NCBI GenBank assembly: GCA_013397845.1
Contig: VZTG01006666.1
Coordinates: forward strand, 310,369-374,368
Length of the DNA: 64,000 bases
Direction: 5' to 3'
DNA from: Melanocharis versteri
Lineage: Eukaryota > Chordata > Aves > Passeriformes > Melanocharitidae
Positions 13,601 to 25,500 of this stretch are shown one piece after another. The notes beneath the pieces are model-generated. The model worked only from the letters and a program-made list of their open reading frames with translations, made no database searches and was not told the origin of the DNA. Within the stretch, counting starts at the first letter, position 1. The number at the start of each line of letters is the position of its first letter. A program made the translations under genes and the position numbers.

Positions 13601-15866
13601 AAAAATCTTGTTAGTACCCTGCAGTGCCACCCTCAACAGAAGAGGCAAAACATCACAAAATATCAATAGAGCAGAAGATTAAGCTCAACTGCATTGTGAC
13701 TGGTATGGCTACCAATACCTGTCAGCAGTAAACTGATAATTTTTTTAAAACAGGCATTCTTAACTGTGTTACATGTTTCTTTCCTTAATTCATTGAGTTC
13801 ATAACCTAAATTACGTAGAACAGCAGCTAAATTGGTTCATCGCTGCTCAACTCCAATTTAAAGGGACAAAGGAAGAAGCTGAAAAGAATAATATTTGGGG
13901 AACTGGATAGCTTTAGGGGATAGTCAATGATGGGATAGAGAGACTTGAATGCCTGCATCACTGGTTTTAATTTGGTTCAGGGCAGTAGTGACACAAAGTC
14001 ATTACTGTACAAGAGCTATTCGTGGATCTTTTTTGTGAGATGAGGTGGTGGTCTTGGTCTGTTTCTAGCTGGTGGACACCTGCTTTACAAAACCCAGCAG
14101 CACATCTCTCACTTTCAGCAGCTGGAAAAGTCAAAAAGCCAAGGTCAGACTCGGGGAAGAAGCAGGGCTACTGTACAACCCAAGCAACAGGCTGAAGTGA
14201 ACTGTGGGGAGAGCCCTTAACAAGGACACTGCCGTGCCTCATCAGTGACACAAACAGCGACTGTCCCCTGGCAGCTCAACCCTTTCAGAAAAGAACAACA
14301 TTTGACTAAACATGGAGTTGGACAATTAACAAAGGCCCCGGGTAACTCACTCACTTTCATGGGTTCTGTCATTTCCTGGACTGTTTTTTTTATTTGCTGG
14401 ATGGCAGTAAAGCTGCTCCTGGACAATGAAATTTCTGATTGGGTTTTTATTGTTATTATTTGCAATGTGTTAGTGCCTGGAGGTCACAGACAGGATTATG
14501 ACTTTGTTGTGATAGGTGCTCACAAACTACTAGTAAGAGACAGTTCTCACTTCAATGACCTTATAGTTTAAACAGAAAAGCCTGAGACTGAAGGCAGAAA
14601 AAAGACATCATTATCCTCATTTTATAGGATAAAGGGAGCAACTGTGCAGAAAGACAAACAGCAGTACGTCCCAAGAGGCTGAGCTCATGTTGCTCTTCCT
14701 CAACACAGTGAAAACTGCGGGTGTTCAATAGTACAGAAAAAAAGGGGCCAAAATCACGTAACAAGTAAGGAGGAGAATCAGGACTTGGTGGGTCCCAAAC
14801 TGACCTTGCTTGTTTAGCAGCTTGCAGAGAAAATGTAGAAAAGCTGAAAAATCATGTTGCTTTAAGAGTACTCGTTTGTGTTGCAGCAGCACCTGAACTT
14901 GTTGGTTCCTTAGGCTCTGTGGTTTAGAAAGAGAAGGCTACCACAGAAAATGGCCAAAGTTTAAGGTCTTGTTTTCTAATCCTTTGTTCTTCTTGTCCAA
15001 AATAATTTCTGTTGTGGTCTTCAAGGTGTGCAGGGGCAGAATTGTACTTATAGTGAAGACCCTCCTCAGCTTTCTCCGGAGACTCTATGCCTGTGAAGTG
15101 GTGGAAAGGATTTTGTGCACCCATGGTGCTCATTGCTATCATAGCAGCAAAGTCCCCTAAAACGGACAGATAAAGATGAGCCCTTGGGATAAGCAGATAG
15201 TCTTCTAAATTAAGAACTGGACATAAGAACAAATATTATCTCTCTCATTTGAAAATGATTTAAGAAACTGCCACGTAATCCTTGTGAAAATCAATTTGCC
15301 TGTGGGCAGGACACTGGATAAGTGTTAGAAACCAGTGTACTGGCTTCTTCCATGAGCACACTTCCAAGTGCATCATTTATGTCTTGTTTGATAGTTGGCT
15401 CTACCCATGGATGAAGAGAGAAAAGTGAGCAAGATCCCTTAATTTTTTTGAGGCAGCAGGAGGAAACACTCTTGACAAGAAATGATGGAGAAATCCTGAA
15501 AGCAGTCATGGTGCTCCAGGGTCTGTAAAACTGGGAAGCAAGAGATCTTTCTGAAATAACCAAAGCATCTAACCTGATTGTTGTACAGATTTTTTTTCAA
15601 AGTAAATCATCAAGGTCTCATTAGGCACCTCTGATCAACCTAAATAGATAAATAAAATGCTTAATGGATGAGGGACAACATTCCTGAAGTGGCAAAGTTA
15701 ATTTTTCATAAAAATATAAAATCAAAATATTTGGAAAAAAATATCTGACTGAGAAGGCAAGAATCAGAGATTTAGAAAGAGCATAGGATCAGCTGGATTA
15801 TCTCATCTGTTACCCCCTTGCCTCTTCTTCCTGAAATAAGAACTGAAGGAAATCCCAGTTGCAATA
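10661..15866. other. Intergenic DNA, nothing recognised
   Basis: About 5 kb of non-coding sequence upstream of CNR1. Open frames up to 119 codons occur on both strands. None has a recognisable domain or paired splice signals. Confidence 0.6.
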
Positions 15867-16457
15867 TGTCGTGGTTTAACCCCAGCCAGCAACTAAGCAC
15901 CACACAGCTGCTCACTTACTCCCTGCCCCCAGAGGGACAGGGAAGAGAGTTGAGGAGAAAAAAAGCAAAATTCATGGGTTGAGATACAGACAGTTTAATA
16001 GGACAGAAAAGGAAGGGGGAAAAAAATGGATTCACAAAACAAGTGATGCATAACAATAACAGCAGCAATAATAACAATATAATTAGGGTATACAAAACCA
16101 GTGATACACAACACAATTTCTCACTACCTGCTGACTGATGCTCAGCCAATCCCTGAGCAGTAACCCCCAGACAGCTTTCCCCCCAGTTTGTAAAACGAGC
16201 ATGACAATCATACAGTATGGAATATCCCTTTGGCCAATTCAGGTCAGCTGTCCTGGCTCCATGTCCTCCCAGCTTCTTTTGCCCCCAGTCTACACACAGG
16301 TGAGAAGCCAAAAAGCCCCTGACTTAGTGCAAACACTGCACAGAAACAACTAAAACGCTGGTGTGTTATCAACACAATTCTCATACTAAATCCAAAACAC
16401 AGCAGTGTACCAGCTATTAGGAAGAAAATCGACTTTATCACAGCCTAAATCAGGAGA
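15867..16457 (-). mobile_element. Solitary endogenous-retrovirus LTR, minus strand
   Basis: About 590 bases match a widespread neoavian ERV LTR. On the plus strand it begins TGTCGTGGTTTAACCCCAGC and contains the conserved TATGGAATATCCCTTTGGCC block; it ends with a segment like CTTTATCACAGCCTAAATCA. The element reads on the minus strand. In that direction an ATTAAA polyadenylation hexamer lies just upstream of a TCTCAACCCATGAATTTT run, and the TATA region is degraded. I see no internal gag, pol or env sequence on either side, so it is a solo LTR. Target-site duplications are not clear. Both ends and the family name are approximate. Confidence 0.85.
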
Positions 16458-18290
16458 AAATAGTACCTGGGGTGGTCAATCATGCACTTTAAAAGGCAGC
16501 TGTGATGTGTTCTAGAATTCCATCATGTGGTTGAGAGGCCAGCAAACTTCAGATAATTCTAGTTTCACTATGTGTTTGCAGTTTAAAATTTTGCTCCAAA
16601 TCAGAACAGCAGAATTCATACCTTGAGAAAGCTATGGAGAACATTAATTTCAGGTTGATGGTAATAAGTGACTCAGCTTTTCAAATTTTTGTATTATTTT
16701 GCAATATATAATATAAAAGGAAATATTTTGAAACCAAAACTCATTTTGAAGAAAGAAATTGAAACGTTTAGCTTGGAAATGTCACAACGAGATGTTCCCA
16801 CACTGTTGGAACATCCCTCCACCACTTACTCCTTTTTATATGACATTTTCAGCGCAACCAACACAAGTGAGCAAAGCATTTCAATTTTGACAAGGTTGCA
16901 TTTTCCAGGGGAAAGCCATTCTTTCAGAGGTTTTCCAACCACCTCCACTAGGAACAGGTGTCACATGATTGCAACAACCTTCCCTTTGCAAAATTGCTAA
17001 ATTGCAAGCAGGATCCTGGAAGAGGGGCTGGGGTGTGCAAGGCATAAGGGGTCCCAGGGTGCCCCATGGTTATGAAGGTTGAGAACCTGCTGCTTGAATC
17101 ACCTCTGGCTACCCATACATCTTGTGTCCTGTGGAACTTGTAGGCTGAACTGGCAGTGGCAACTGTGCGGGATTGTAAGGGGGAAAAAACCCTCAGTATG
17201 TGGGCACGGCTACATGTTCAACCCTGCAGTGCCCTTCCCTACCATCCAAGTTTAGAAGTGATGGAATGAAGGATTATCCCAAGACTGGAGTAGTGCTCAG
17301 TTCAGGATGGGAATCTTTAGCAAGCCAAGAATGTGGAGGTAGCATGAACAGTAAGACGTGCCCTCAAACACGTGTCCACTTGATGTGACTTGCAGAGGGG
17401 ATGTGTCCCTCCACAAACATGGAAGAGGACTTTAACTTGGTAGGTTCACACTGAAAGCAAAAGTACTCAACTCTCTCAAAGAATTAAAGAAAAAGTCTTA
17501 GTCCTCTGAGAAGCCAGTACTTTCTGAAATGCACAGCTAAAGAGAAATCTGATCTAACGCAGTCCTAAATAAAGTTGTTTTTACATTCTACCACTTCCAA
17601 ATGACCAAACAGACAGACTAATACCAGAAACTCAAGCTGGGCACAAATGAGTTGGCCTTTTTTTTCCCCTTCCACTTTTCTCACAGGGAGTGCCATTTGA
17701 AATTATCTCCTTTCTTGTTAATTTAACGATTACCATCAGAAAGAGCCAGCGGCTGAAAAATTATAGGCAGTAATTATGATCTTGCAGACTCACTCTGGGA
17801 CTCGATGCAGGGAAAACATCGGATTGTGAGAATGAGGCTGTGATCCTTGGCAAATGCACCTCGGTGGATGGAGCCTGGAGATTTTGGTTGCCTCAGACCT
17901 TGGAGGCCCAGCTTGAGAAGCCTTCAGGAGGAAGAGTCACTGCCAGATGGTAGGCACATCTTGAGCTGGATGCCCCTAAAAATACAGCCACCCAAAACCT
18001 TTAACCATCACTCGTGAAGAGTTGAGTGTTTTTTTAACCTGATAAACAAGGAAAATCACATATTCCTCCTCTGTGGGTGGATGTACCAGTTCAGGTAAAT
18101 GCTAGATGGACCAGTTAACGTCTTTAGACACTATGTCAAATGATAAATATTTATCGTGTTTCTGTATTAATTCGTGTGAAGACAAATACATATGTATGAC
18201 ACTGCAGAGGCAGAAGCACACGATCAAAGCCAGCTGGATATTACAGTATTTAGGAACCGGCTGTTGAATAAAGCTCAGCTTTCTAGTTAT
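16458..18290. other. CNR1 upstream flank, nothing recognised
   Basis: Non-coding sequence between the LTR and the CpG island. No gene, RNA gene or named repeat is visible. It is the proximal upstream flank of the likely CNR1 promoter and so may hold regulatory elements that cannot be called from sequence alone. Confidence 0.55.
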
Positions 18291-19575
18291 CCTCATTGCC
18301 TGTCCACCTTTGGAGCCGTGTCGCCCCTCAGAGATGAGGGAATCCCCAGCGCTTCGGAGGGCTGCCATGACGGCCGTCGTGTAAGCCCCAAAACACCGAA
18401 GGCGCGACCCAGGGGTAGTGAGAAAAAGGGAAATAATCTATGCCAAAACCCCGGTGTTCCACAGGAAATACTGGGACGGGGAAAGAACGCCCCACGAGGG
18501 CAGACACAGCCGCCAACCTCCGCAGCCTCCCGGGTGCGCCAAGCCCCGCGGCCCCGGGGCGAGAGCGGAGCCGGTGCCCGCTGTCCCCCCNNNNNNNNNN
18601 NNNNNNNNNNNNNNNNNNNNNNNNNNNNNNNNNNNNNNNNNNNNNNNNNNNNNNNNNNNNNNNNNNNNNNNNNNNNNNNNNNNNNNNNNNNNNNNNNNNN
18701 NNNNNNNNNNNNNNNNNNNNNNNNNNNNNNNNNNNNNNNNNNNNNNNNNNNNNNNNNNNNNNNNNNNNNNNNNNNNNNNNNNNNNNNNNNNNNNNNNNNN
18801 NNNNNNNNNNNNNNNNNNNNNNNNNNNNNNNNNNNNNNNNNNNNNNNNNNNNNNNNNNNNNNNNNNNNNNNNNNNNNNNNNNNNNNNNNNNNNNNNNNNN
18901 NNNNNNNNNNNNNNNNNNNNNNNNNNNNNNNNNNNNNNNNNNNNNNNNNNNNNNNNNNNNNNNNNNNNNNNNNNNNNNNNNNNNNNNNNNNNNNNNNNNN
19001 NNNNNNNNNNNNNNNNNNNNNNNNNNNNNNNNNNNNNNNNNNNNNNNNNNNNNNNNNNNNNNNNNNNNNNNNNNNNNNNNNNNNNNNNNNNNNNNNNNNN
19101 NNNNNNNNNNNNNNNNNNNNNCGACCCACGCTGCGGCGGGGGCCGGGGACCGCGCGGGTCTCGCCTCTGCCCCGGGCACGGCCCCGCGCCGCCGCCTCCG
19201 GCGGCTGGGGCGAGCTGGAGGTAGCGCGGGGGCCACCCGGGAAAAGCCGGTGGTCCGAGGAGCGCAGTTTGGCTTCGCGAGCCCGGCCGGAGGAGGGGGG
19301 ACCCGGCGGCCGAGGGGAGCCCGGCAGCGGGCGGGGGTGCGGGCGGCTGGTGGCGTTATGGTTAACACGCGTCTATTCTTCTGTGCGCGGAGCCGGCAGC
19401 CTCCCGGGCTCCCACAGGACCTTATCTGACATCGGAGGTTTCTCCTCTCGTCCTGACCCGCTGGTGATTTACAGCGGGTGGCATTCAGCCCGGCTTTCCT
19501 GTGCACTTTTCCTCGCAAAACTCTGTCTTTGAGGCTGTAACCGAAATAAAAGGCGGTTCGCAATTTCGTGCGCAA
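18291..19575 (+). promoter_or_regulatory. CNR1: CpG island, likely CNR1 promoter and first exon
   Basis: GC content and CpG density rise sharply from about 18300 and fall at about 19575, in contrast to the AT-rich flanks. The visible shoulders contain many CG dinucleotides, for example GACGGCCGTCGTG near 18370 and the CGGGCGGGGGTGCGGGCGGC stretch near 19330. CNR1 in other vertebrates has a CpG-island promoter with non-coding 5' exon(s) and a long intron before the single coding exon. This island lies about 12 kb upstream of that exon on the same strand, so it is the natural candidate. Possible 5' splice donors are GAG|GTAGCG near 19220 and CCG|GTAGGG near 19629, but neither is proven. The core is missing in a gap, and no TATA box is evident in what remains. 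Promoter assignment is inference; the island itself is seen directly. Confidence 0.75.
18591..19121. other. Assembly gap (N, 531 bases) inside the CpG island
   Basis: A run of N flanked on both sides by extremely GC-rich sequence. This is typical of GC-related drop-out in bird assemblies. Long frames reported across it (up to 446 codons) are spurious. Confidence 1.
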
Positions 19576-22500
19576 TGATGTTCCCTTAAAAATGTCACTC
19601 AGTCGTCCAGCATCCTCAGAATATCCCGGTAGGGTTTGTTGGTTGGTTAGATGGTTTGTTTTTGTCTGAAATTTGGAAGTCTGGGGGGGAGGAAGAGCTG
19701 AACAAGAGTGAGCCTTTTAAACTTCACGCAGCGTTTGTCATGTGAAATCTTCATCTGTTGAGAAATAATTCTGAGTAACCAGATGGGCTTATTTTAAATG
19801 GGCATCTTTTTGTCTCAAAGACGTCTGCAAATCTCCGTTGAGAACACCCCTGGATGAGGTATGTACCAAGCCTTTGGTAGGAGAGAGCTCATTACTGTGA
19901 TTGCAGTTTGATTAAGTAAAATGGTGTCAGAAGATGAAGTCCATAGTTTTCCTTCTTTCTCTAAAATTGTCATCAATGTTGTTTTCTGCATGGCAGCAAA
20001 TGATAAGATTAACAGTTTTGGCACACATTTTCTTCTTTCAGAAGATAAAGGGACATATATAACGTAGAGCCAGACAGCAAAATGCTCCTTGAGTATCTGC
20101 TAGGGTTTTTTTTTTTTTTAAAAAGCGTAGTGTAGCTTTTTTAACCTGCTAAAGGTGTAGTAATTTTTTTTCTTTTTTTCTTAGATGTATCATGTTGTTT
20201 TCATTGTTATTGTTCACCCTTTCTTAAAGGAATATGGCATTCTCTGCTGGGGGTGGCATTGCTGTTACTGCGAAGAATCAGAGCGATATGAATACGATGT
20301 TTAATAACAAAATGTCCAACATTGCAAAAATTACTTGGCTGTGCTTAATTATTTTCCCATTACACCTCGTATCAACCACCAGCATGGGTTTTTCCTTCTC
20401 AAGAAGAGAAAAAAGCCCTGTGACTATAGTAGGAATATTTATTATGCAGGCAGAGTTTATTAAATCAGTCATAAAAGAAATGAACGTAACATCTCTAAAC
20501 AGTTCAGAAGATGAATGTGTAATTCTTGATTTGCTTGAGGTTAAAATTAGTTTTGTAGCAACGAGTAACAGCTTTGCTTTATTATCTATTGGTCTCTGGA
20601 ATAAGAGGCAGAACCATTTGAATAAAACCATTTTAAAGCAGAATTCATAAAAACAATAATTGTTCGACTGAGCCAGCAGGCATCTATTGCCAGAAGGGAA
20701 AAAAAAAGTTAGCTAGGTAAAGAATTCACTTGTTTGCTGAGAATTTAGCTCGTTGACCATTCTGTGATACCTAAACTCACAGGAATGGCATCCAAATACC
20801 TATAAAACTCAAGGTGAAGGTGGAAGCAGATTATAGTATTGCGAGGATGAGCCGGTGGATGCCTTTGATCCTGGCTGTTGTTTTTTCGTGAATGATGTGA
20901 GCTCAGTTGCATAAAGGACCCTGTTAAAGGCTTTCATCCTCTTGTTGAAGGACTGACAGGTCTTAGCCAATGCAAGCCTTTCTTTAACTTCCCCTATTAC
21001 AAGTTTTTGGTTGGGCAGCAGAAGTTTAGAAAGAAATAACTTTTTTTTCTTTGTTTTTGAAGCCATTTTTGACTTTCAGCCTTTAATGTGGCCATCTCAA
21101 AATGCTTGCAGACTGTCATCGCACTGGGAATTTTGGTGCTGAAAGTGCTACACACTAGAGAAGGAGAGCTGACATGGTTTTCTTTTCTATTGAGGTGAGG
21201 TGGGTGAGGAGACTAAGAATCCAAACTCATATATTAATTTAGTATTGCCCAAGATTTTTATGAATACATTGCCATCCTTGGTTCTGCAGGTCCCATGCAC
21301 TGTCTTCTACTCACGTAGTTTCTCTAATTCTGCATGGTTTAAAGAGAAATTACTGTAACTTCTCAAATGCAAACTTTGTGACCTCTCTAGTCATATAGTC
21401 ACCTACCTAGGCATCTGCAGAATTCGTTTCTCTCGATGATGATTGCTCTTCATTACTTTCCAGATGTCTATTTTGTCTTTATCTGACAGTCCTCATGAAA
21501 TAGTAAATGATTTTTTGCTGCAATTTCCCAAATAGTTTAGGCTGTGTAACATGATGAATGTTCTACAAAACCACTCATCGACCATTTAGGTGAGAATTTG
21601 GAGATTTTTCTCTTCTCTAGCAGCAAATTCACAGTCTGCTGATGATTTAAAATTTGTAATGTGGGCGACCCTAACACTGGGATTTGGCCAAGTTCAAAGC
21701 AGCTTTGCAGATGGACACACAAGACAGAAGGCAGAGGGAAATAGACCCTTTTAATCATAACAAGGCTGCTCTTGTTTTCTTATCTACAGTGGAAATGCAT
21801 GCACTGTACCTAAAAGCAAGCTTGCAAATGTGCCAGAATAGACAGCAAGAGCATTTGTTATTAATGCAAAGTTAAAAATGTGACAACTTGTCTTCTCAGT
21901 ACTGCTCTCTATGTCTCCATTTCTAGTCTGATACTGTACTGCTGCCAAAAGTGCACATCCTATCACTGTTGGTGGGATAAGGGTTTCCCTTACTCACACT
22001 CTTCGAAAGTACGTGTCTTTGTTAATGATCGCTGAAACCAGCTATGACCTGTCCTTTTGAAACGCCTATAATGACTTATAAATCAATTTCTCGTTAAAAA
22101 GAACTTTTTTTTTTCCCGTTTTTCCCGAAGGTGCCATTGTTACCCATGAAAAATGATTGGGTTTGCAGCATAAGGTCGGAGCACATTTTATTCTGCCATT
22201 TGTGCCTCATGCAGGGGCATTACAGTGACGCACACCCCAAGCTCAGTTCTGCCTCTCTTCAGTAGGAACATGCTTTCTTGGTGAAACTGGCCACATCCAA
22301 ATTTCAGCCAAAATAGGTATTTTGTTACAGTGTAGGTTAGTATAATGGTCACTTCTTAGACCTTGGCTGAACTGTTGGTGAAAGTGGGTGTTTTATCTAA
22401 TTTGGATGTTGTATCGTTCGTGTAGGTTGAGGCTAGATGGCATCAAATAGTACCTCATCCTGTATTAACCTCTTTTATGGCAATTATATGTTCTTAAGAA

Positions 22501-25500
22501 AGGTGTGTTTACTCACTATAAAGTACTGAGCTGGAGCAGGTCTGTACTGTCGATTCCCTTTCAGCCCTCACTGGAGTCATTTCCATCTTTCTGCATTTTA
22601 GGAAACATTTCAAAGCTTGTGTTCGGGGTCTTAGGGATCGTGGAGGGCTCCCACCTTCCTGTTCTGCTCAGTATGTGAAACATGCTCCAAGAAATCACCG
22701 TTCTTAGTCAGTTGTACCTCTGTTTTAAGGGATGCAGCACTGAAGCCCAGGCTATGTACATGCCTGGAATATTAGGTGACATATGTATATATACATGTAA
22801 AATAACTTTTACAGGATCTCAGTGATAGATATATTAGATTTAGATTCTTGCTTTTAGCCAAGAAGGCTGTGTATAAGGGAATTCAAAAGGATGTTCAGCA
22901 ATCTTGCCTGTATTTTTTGTACCTACACTTGTAGCTTGTCTGCGTGTACTCTAGCACTTGAAATTTGAGTTTATGCATGACATACTGCAGGATTTGTGAG
23001 ACTTCAGTTCTTCCTCTAGGCATGTGGTTTTTTTGTTTATGTCTATTTGTAAGTTTATGCATAGAAGTATACCTATATATATAAAGTCATAACTCATCCC
23101 TCAGCACATTTTAACTATTTTTCCAAGTCTGATGTAATATTGGTTGGAGTCTCTCTACAATTTGTTGTTCTGGCTACTTGGATATCAAATTCTACTGTAA
23201 TTCTTTCTCACTTCTCTTCTCTCCCTCTCTCCTTTTTTTAAAAAAAGAAAAGCATCTGCATATTTCAAAGACATACACCATTGCCAAGCAATCTGGTGTA
23301 GTGGCTTAATATGCTGGCAAATAATTTCACAAGTTACTTGTGTGTGTGAAGGCAGTATATTTGAATATCATTATATTGTGAATGTAACTATGAAGACAGT
23401 TATCTGAGCTTATTTAAATCTTAGGAAAGGCCAGACAGCTCCAGAAATGAAAGAATGTTTTTCATTTTTTAACTGGGAGTGTGTATTTTTGTCCTTTGCT
23501 AATGCTGGTGGCATGGGACACTGCAGTTGCCAAAGGCCTTTTTATCCTAGCTTCTGAGCATTGCCAGTACTTGATGGCCTAAAAAAAGTTTGCAGGAGAA
23601 ACAGACTCTTGAAGACTGAGGTAGAAGGGATATTGCTTTGCAATGTGTTGCTGGCCTTCTGTGCACTAACTTTTTGTCATTGCCTGTGAACCTGTTTTTC
23701 ACTTTTGGTGTGTTTATCCGCCGTACAGGTCACTCAGTGGCTCCGTTTGAGCACTCTCTTCCTTTCCGCCTCTGAAGTCCGTATCCTATCATGTCATTTT
23801 CCTTAAGTGGTTTGATTTTTGTTAATGTCCCTGGCCAAATTTGCTCAGCTAACCTCTCCTGAGTGTCCCCAGCCTGGTCCCAACTGTCAGTGCATACCGT
23901 GTTGTCCTTTTCTCTGACCTTACCAAGGATGGCTTCTCAGAGCCCTTTGCATCTTCCTTCATTGTTTGAATACAGATCAGAAATGGACTTTCAAAAGAGC
24001 AAGTCATTGCCTGCAGAGCGAGCAGTGGATGTGTTCTTTCTTTATGGTGAGATCTGAAAAATCCCACTAGCTATATCCTTCAGCTTACGGAGGTGTCTCT
24101 GAAGTTTGCATAGCTCAGTAGAGGAGGGAGGTTTTCTCTCGTGAATTTTCTCCTTCACCTGATCTGCTTTCCTCCAGCCTACCACAAAGGCAATTTTTCT
24201 CTTTCTCTAAAATCTGTATCCCTGCCTCACAGAGGCGCTTCCACTTGGGTCTTACTTTTTTACCTTTCTCCGCTTTGCTCCTGTCTCGCCTGGAGATGTC
24301 TTATTCCCAGTATGAGGACAGTAGTTATCTTTCCTCTCTCCTACCAATCCTTACCACACCAATAACTTAACCCACATTTCCATTGCTCTCGGCATCTCCT
24401 TGCTATCTCATGATTTCTTTAATTAAAACTTGTTACAGCCAGTTTGTTGCGGGGGGATGAGAAGGCAGACATACACTCTGTGCAGATTATGGGAATTCCC
24501 CCTGGAGCCTGATGTTTTTGCTATCTTTCTGTCTCTAAACCTTACTCTTTTAATAAAGTTCACTAATATTTTCTGCTGCAACAAATTCGTGACCTTCTGT
24601 GTTCTGCTCTGGCCATTGCTTGGAAAATATTTTCTAGGAGTGGTTCTCTCCCTGTCTCTGTCTTTTATTCCTAATAAATGTGTTTTTCCTCCAGTTTGAT
24701 ACTCTAGACATAACATTATTCTGGAGACCTTTAGCATTTAGCATCCAGTGGAGCCTGGTCTTTTATGTCCTGCTCTGTTGTTTCAAATGCCTTCTCTCCC
24801 TTAAACTACACATTGTGCACTAACCTGCCGTTTCTTCTAGGTACTTCCAGGAGACTGAGTGCTCGGTCCCCATCTCTTTTGCATCTGGCTGGGCTTCTTT
24901 GTCCCCATTTAACATTTATGTCAATTCTTCTTAGCAATAAGTGCACCTTTTGGCATTAGAGAATGAGTAGAGAAGAGGCTGGAAATGGCAGGATTTCTGT
25001 TGGAATTTTAAAATCCAAGATGAACTCTTTTGTGAAAAAGAAAAAGTTGGAGAGTTCAAAATTAACCGGCTTAATGAGTTCTCTTCCTTTTTCTTTAAAA
25101 TGTAAATACCATAGCATTGTATCAAACTTTTCATATTATCTGTTCATTCTGCTTTATTGGAAAAGAAGAATAAAAAGTCCTTTGTTGGGAAACCAGTTCC
25201 TGAACTGGAGCTGATTTTAAGCAAAAGACCAGGTCACAATTGCTTCACTGTTTCCTTTCATCTGAGTCTTTCATACTTCAGCGAGATTCTTCATCCTCTT
25301 TCAAAATTCTATCTTTAGATGAAATTAAGATAGTATGAAGTAAACTGCAAAAGATCTTTAAATCCTACAGTTTTACAATAGCCACTTCTGCCTTCCATCC
25401 CTTCTCCCAAAAGATGGGCAGAGCAGGTAGCTCTAGTTTCCTGCTAATGTGACCCTGATGGTCCCCTTGCTGGTTTGTGACTTCAATACTTCATCTTGTC

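Noticed and set aside
18192..19575. Very long open frames on both strands (up to 446 codons) over the CpG island
   Set aside because: They run through 531 unknown bases. The flanking parts are GC-rich sequence with low stop-codon density and no recognisable domain.
20234..20650. Plus-strand 138-codon frame in the CNR1 intron
   Set aside because: No recognisable family. An opposite-strand frame of similar length covers the same bases, which is typical of AT-rich low-stop DNA.
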